From positions 3,383-42,720 of the forward strand of contig MEYF01000132.1 in NCBI GenBank assembly GCA_001775755.1: a DNA stretch of 39,338 nucleotides, in the 5' to 3' direction. This DNA comes from Candidatus Aminicenantes bacterium RBG_19FT_COMBO_65_30 (GTDB lineage Bacteria > Acidobacteriota > Aminicenantia > Aminicenantales > Saccharicenantaceae). Of the stretch, positions 36,001-39,338 are shown piece after piece. A program made the position numbers and the translations under genes. Position 1 is the first letter of the stretch. The number at the start of each line of letters is the position of its first letter. The notes beneath the pieces were generated by a model. It was not told the DNA's origin and ran no database searches. It saw only the letters and a program-made list of their open reading frames with translations.

Positions 36001-36115
36001 TGTCGTCGACGACCTTGCCCTTGATGGCGCCTTTCGGACCGGCCGCGACGGAGGGCAGGCAGAGAACGAGCAGGGCCGCCAAGAGGACCGGAGCGGCGGT
36101 GGATTTCCTGATCAA
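33050..36115 (-). CDS. TonB-dependent receptor-like outer-membrane protein with N-terminal carboxypeptidase-regulatory-like domain
   Basis: Signal peptide; GAIKGKVVDDKGAPLSGAYLYVTSP...SKTGRYGIVGLEPGTFKIVVEAPGFKTV; plug-like segment; beta-barrel repeats; C-terminal LNLSLKF. Confidence 0.88.
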   Translation of the reverse strand: MIRKSTAAPVLLAALLVLCLPSVAAGPKGAIKGKVVDDKGAPLSGAYLYVTSPASLGITNYITSKTGRYGIVGLEPGTFKIVVEAPGFKTVSVDDVALSAGATATVNFKMEPTDIEEEPMTGRPGPTLDRDSSRAAVILDRELITRLPLHRDFTAVLGLVPGLVFEADTPGMRASFNGAPVTANLLVLDGVIATHPVDARAMGRINVDVIDEVVVETAGHAAEAGPAQGAYVNIVHRPGSGSPQGSLSYSASGRGLVDSLWTAGEIAEMDGAAAPALKREHDLSLTYGGPVLEDMAWLFANVRYKTQGSRAPFRYWTDPLGVRHFVYDYAERDFAGLFKLSMNVLDKFKGVLEFGFSGLREPVYEADIDRLRPESSTRELSGEGVMLGRGGFSYIVNQSTFLDLSVGYTKYKQPLILNEMASAKPQYHDVITGYSWGSGSLNDREVASRMSAKGTITRLLDKFLGMPHELVAGGEYETMYSTSSVWKADNLIHNYTAGSPYTFGNVISPFSGNDVGCGLIGFYIAPQGEGNMTVRRELKRLGAFAQDTMRIGGRISLSGGLRFDRSEARFPAVIKGASGNSVSVDLGNTLIDPLMGYNPYSTVSLGAWEKAIIWNSLSPRAGLSFDVLGNGRTLLKGSWARLPEYLGLGYSQDLAQVDPLASHDFFWFDEDTNGLVGTSDMFIPLPYDFRVYKSEYFRQAVDPDLKAPVIEEWTAGLEQEILRDFTLSVRYISRHHTNIIGHVLYDPSTQVPWWRLEDAPTGWWVPFSTVVPGTGGYADVPVTVYLRSSTAPNFFERIENVPDLDAKYRSLEFSFRKRMSRNWQLFGSFTWSRSTGTAGVASRWSAGNSPVLLNPNAFINIAATNRLLQDRPLVARLAGTVRFRWDIYLSFLFKAQSGAPWARTVTVIPPSDWAAANGADMAPVTVYLEGPGARRFGSWKNLDVRLEKEFAKAGRSLFAVSVDVFNLLGDKYRTLDLNDGGTWSPDGEGAGTGTRVLSGTYGKYWPLWGTRVVRLNLSLKF

Positions 36116-36147
36116 AGCGGCCTCCTTGGTCTCTGTCTCAACCGTTC

Positions 36148-36176
36148 TTTTATATTTTTTCGTCCCGGGTTGTCAA
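36148..36176 (-). promoter_or_regulatory. Putative promoter of the TonB-receptor-like gene
   Basis: On the minus strand TTGACA (36176-36171), 17-bp spacer, TATAAA (36153-36148). Confidence 0.65.
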
Positions 36177-36236
36177 AACAATTAACTCCCGTTCCGCTCG
36201 GAAAGTTCCAGGGGGGGAGGCGCCGGCGACGGCCTT

Positions 36237-37160
36237 TCATCCCCGGCTCCCCGCCTTGAGACGGGCCCAGGCCGCCGCGCCCACGAGGCCGGCGTCGTTG
36301 CCCAGGGCGGCCTTCTCGATGCGGCAGCCGGCGAAAGAGATGCGGTGGGACCTCCGGCGGGCTTCGTCGACGGCCGGCCCGAGCAGGAGCCTTCCGGCCG
36401 ATACGACTCCCCCGCCGATGAGGATCTTCTCGGGATTGAGGAGATTGATGACGATGCCCAGGCCGATGCCCAGGTAGTAGGCGCATTTCCTGAAGCTCTC
36501 GAGGGCCGCCGCGTCGCCGGCCTTGGCCAGGACGAAGACCTCCCGGGAGTCCGTGACGTCGGTCCGCCCAGTGAGGGCCTGGTAGTTCCGAACGATCCTT
36601 GGGGCCGAGGCCTCGGTCTCGAGACAGCCCCGGCCGCCGCAGTTGCAGGGCTCGCCCTCGGGATTGACCGTGATGTGGCCGATCTCGCCGGCGTAGCCGC
36701 CCTCTCCCTCCCACAGCTTCCCGCCGAGGATGATGCCCGAGCCGATGCCCGTCCCGATGGTCAGCAGGACGAGGCTTCGGGCGCCGCGCCCCGCCCCGTG
36801 CTTGAATTCGCCGTAGGCCGCCATGTTGGCGTCGTTCCCGATGCGGATCGGGACGTCGATGAACGTGCGCAGGGCCGGGATGAGCGGGTAGCCGCTGAGG
36901 CTCGGGTAGTTGGGCGACTGAAGGATCTTCCGCTCCTTCAGACTGTAGAAGCCGGCGATGCCGAATCCGCAGGAGCGGACGGGGCCGGGCGCCTTTTTCC
37001 GGAGGGAGAACCAGGCCTGCTCGAGGACGGCCAGAATGTCAGCCATGGCCTCCGGACTGCGGACCTTGCCCTTTTGGACGAGACGTCCGTCGCGGTCGAC
37101 AAGGCCGTATTTCAGACGGGTGCCGCCGATGTCAAAACCGGCATCGTATGAGGCTGTCAT
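36237..37160 (-). CDS. ROK family sugar kinase (glucokinase-like)
   Basis: GFDIGGTRLKYGLVD, NDANMAAYGEFKHGAG, LLTIGTGIGSGIILGGKLWEG, zinc motif CNCGGRGCLET. Confidence 0.94.
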   Translation of the reverse strand: MTASYDAGFDIGGTRLKYGLVDRDGRLVQKGKVRSPEAMADILAVLEQAWFSLRKKAPGPVRSCGFGIAGFYSLKERKILQSPNYPSLSGYPLIPALRTFIDVPIRIGNDANMAAYGEFKHGAGRGARSLVLLTIGTGIGSGIILGGKLWEGEGGYAGEIGHITVNPEGEPCNCGGRGCLETEASAPRIVRNYQALTGRTDVTDSREVFVLAKAGDAAALESFRKCAYYLGIGLGIVINLLNPEKILIGGGVVSAGRLLLGPAVDEARRRSHRISFAGCRIEKAALGNDAGLVGAAAWARLKAGSRG

Positions 37161-37218
37161 GGAGGATTCCCGAGGGCCGGCTCGGACGGTGGACCCGGCC
37201 AGCGCTGAGAGTGGGCCG

Positions 37219-37404
37219 TCAGCCGGCGGGGGGCTCGGGCTTCTTGGGGTTGTCGGGGTCGTCCTTGGTGCTCATGGACTTCTTGAAGTTCTTGATGCCC
37301 TCGCCGATGGATTTTCCGAGGTCCGGCAGCTTCCGGGCGCCGAAGATGATGATGACGATCAGGAGGATCAGGATCAGTTCGGTCGGTCCGATGGATCCAA
37401 GCAT
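37219..37404 (-). CDS. tatA: Sec-independent protein translocase TatA
   Basis: [44 protein letters not shown]. Confidence 0.95.
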   Translation of the reverse strand: MLGSIGPTELILILLIVIIIFGARKLPDLGKSIGEGIKNFKKSMSTKDDPDNPKKPEPPAG

Positions 37405-37561
37405 GCGAATCTCCTTAGGTTTTGACCGCGATTTCTCCCCTAGAAGATACGCCCGAACCCCCTAAAAGTCAATCCGCCGCCGGCCGGGGCAAAGGCCCGG
37501 CTCCCTTCATTGCCGAAACGGGCGGCAGACTGTGTGGACTGGCTGGGGAAATTCTGCGATA

Positions 37562-39338
37562 ATGAGCGTTTCCATGAAGAACATCAGGAACTTCTCCATC
37601 ATCGCCCACATCGACCACGGCAAGTCCACCCTGGCCGACCGGTTCATCGAGCTGACCGGTGCCCTGTCCGCCCGGGAGCTCAAGGAGCAGGTTCTCGACA
37701 CCATGGACCTCGAGAGAGAGCGGGGCATCACCATCAAGGCGCAGACGGTCCGCCTGACCTATAAGAGTCTTTCGGGGGAGGACTACATCTTCGACCTCAT
37801 CGACACCCCCGGCCACGTCGACTTCTCCTACGAGGTCTCGCGGAGCCTCCTGGCTTGCGAAGGCGCCCTTCTCGTCATCGACGCCTCCCAGGGCGTCGAG
37901 GCCCAAACTCTGGCCAACGCCTACCTCGCCATCCACAACGACCTCGTCCTCGTTCCGGTCATAAACAAGATCGACCTGCCCCAGATCCAGATCGAAGACT
38001 CCCTTGAGCAGATGGAGCACGTCATCGGCCTGCCGCGGTCCGAGGCCCTCCTGGTGAGCGCCAAGACGGGCCAGGGCCTGCCGGAGCTCTTCGAGGCCGT
38101 CGTCAAGCGCATCCCGCCCCCGTCGGGCGCCCCGGACGCTCCGCTCAAGGCCCTCCTCTTCGACTCCTGGTTCGACACCTACCGGGGCGTCATCGTCCTC
38201 GTCCGGATCGTCGACGGCGAGCTTAGGACGGGCGACCGGATCGTCCTCATGGCCTCGGGCGCCGAGTACGAAGCCGAGGAGGTCGGCTACCTTGCGCCCA
38301 AGCCGGTCAAGTCCGGCGTCCTGAAGACCGGGGAAGTCGGCTACCTCATCGCCGGCATCAAGAAGCTGAGCGACGCCCGGATCGGCGACACGGTCACCCA
38401 TCGGAATCGGCCCACCGAAAGGCCCTTGCCGGGCTTCAAGGACGCCAAGCCCATGGTCTTCTGCGGCATTTTCCCGGCCGGAGCGAGCAACATCGAAGAG
38501 CTCCGCGACGCCATGGAGAAGCTCCGCCTGAACGACGCCTCGTTCCACTACGAGCCGGAGAACTCGCCGGCCTTGGGCCTCGGCTTCCGGGCCGGGTTCC
38601 TCGGACTGCTTCACCGGGAGATCGTCCAGGAGCGGCTCGAGCGCGAGTTCGGCCTGACCTTGATCACGACGGCCCCGAGCGTCGGCTACCGGGTGACGAA
38701 CCGCGTGGGGGAGACGGTCGAGATCCACAATCCTTCCGAAATGCCCGAGCCGGCCGAGGTCACGACGATCGAGGAGCCGATCATCGACGCCGTCATCCTG
38801 ACCCCCGACCGCTACCTCGGCGGTCTGTTCAAGCTCCTCGAGGAACGGCGCGGCGTCCAGAAGAAGATGGAGTATATCGGGCCGGGCCGTGTCCTTCTAG
38901 CTTACACCCTGCCCCTGAACGAGGTCGTCTTCGACTTCTACAACCAGCTCAAACAGCTCTCCCAGGGCTACGCCTCGCTCGATTACGAATTCGCCGGCTA
39001 TCGCGAGGGGCCCCTGGTCAAGATCGACATCCTCATCAACGGCGACGCCGTCGACGCCCTGTCGCTCATCGTCCACGAGGCGAAGGCCCAGACGATCGGC
39101 CGGGCCCTCGTCGAGCGCATGCGCAAGGTCATCCCCCGCCAGCAGTACGAGGTCGCCCTCCAGGCCGCCATCGGCAAGCGCATCGTCGCCCGGGAGACGG
39201 TCAAGCCCTTCCGCAAGGACGTCCTGGCCAAGCTCTACGGCGGCGACTACACGCGCAAGATGAAGCTTCTGGAGAAGCAGAAGGCCGGCAAGAAGCGGAT
39301 GCGCCGTGTCGGCAAGGTGGACATCCCCCAGGAGGCCT
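37562..39338 (+). CDS. lepA: Elongation factor 4 (LepA), 3'-truncated by window edge
   Basis: [29 protein letters not shown] ... [13 protein letters not shown] ... [16 protein letters not shown] ... NKIDLP ... frame open to the last base. Start may be ATG 37574. Confidence 0.97.
   Translation, partial: MSVSMKNIRNFSIIAHIDHGKSTLADRFIELTGALSARELKEQVLDTMDLERERGITIKAQTVRLTYKSLSGEDYIFDLIDTPGHVDFSYEVSRSLLACEGALLVIDASQGVEAQTLANAYLAIHNDLVLVPVINKIDLPQIQIEDSLEQMEHVIGLPRSEALLVSAKTGQGLPELFEAVVKRIPPPSGAPDAPLKALLFDSWFDTYRGVIVLVRIVDGELRTGDRIVLMASGAEYEAEEVGYLAPKPVKSGVLKTGEVGYLIAGIKKLSDARIGDTVTHRNRPTERPLPGFKDAKPMVFCGIFPAGASNIEELRDAMEKLRLNDASFHYEPENSPALGLGFRAGFLGLLHREIVQERLEREFGLTLITTAPSVGYRVTNRVGETVEIHNPSEMPEPAEVTTIEEPIIDAVILTPDRYLGGLFKLLEERRGVQKKMEYIGPGRVLLAYTLPLNEVVFDFYNQLKQLSQGYASLDYEFAGYREGPLVKIDILINGDAVDALSLIVHEAKAQTIGRALVERMRKVIPRQQYEVALQAAIGKRIVARETVKPFRKDVLAKLYGGDYTRKMKLLEKQKAGKKRMRRVGKVDIPQEA

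Noticed and set aside
34712-36259. 515-aa plus-strand ORF opposite the TonB receptor-like gene
   Set aside because: GC-driven antisense open frame; no recognisable domain or start signal.
37469-38728. 419-aa minus-strand ORF opposite lepA
   Set aside because: lepA is unmistakable on the plus strand; this is an antisense artefact.
1-39338. CRISPR arrays
   Set aside because: No array of regularly spaced short direct repeats with unique spacers was seen; the repeats found (3660-3800, 5234-5614, 25174-25210) are two-copy only.

Overview
High-GC bacterial chromosomal window, about 39.3 kb. Gene content suggests an Acidobacteriota/Aminicenantes-like genome, but this is inference and taxonomy cannot be confirmed here. 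Most of it is conserved core genome: a 5'-truncated htpX, a tmRNA (ssrA), tRNA-Asp(GTC), tRNA-Leu(CAG), amidase-GerMN-der, rplM-rpsI-rpsB-tsf-pyrH-frr, lolA-ECF sigma-anti-sigma, xerC/D, a TetR-TolC-MFP-RND efflux operon, a TonB-dependent-receptor-like protein, tatA-ROK kinase and a 3'-truncated lepA. The accessory or unusual content is: (i) an AbiEi/AbiEii type IV toxin-antitoxin pair with a recognisable promoter/operator, wedged between htpX and a CDF transporter; (ii) an AT-rich foreign-looking membrane-anchored protein gene beside two copies of an 89-bp-period repeat downstream of tRNA-Asp; (iii) a 143-bp inverted-repeat element between a DUF4382 gene, whose ORF runs through an intrinsic terminator, and the ssrA promoter; (iv) a bacterial eRF1-like (baeRF-type) protein without a GGQ motif; (v) a sigma/anti-sigma/bactofilin-like membrane protein operon; (vi) a JAB/MPN-like small protein translationally coupled to AMMECR1; (vii) 21-bp-phased direct repeats with a palindrome in front of tetR. 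I did not find a clearly unprecedented multi-gene system. Candidates v, vi and ii are the best leads. All calls come from reading translations and DNA by eye; no database search was run.
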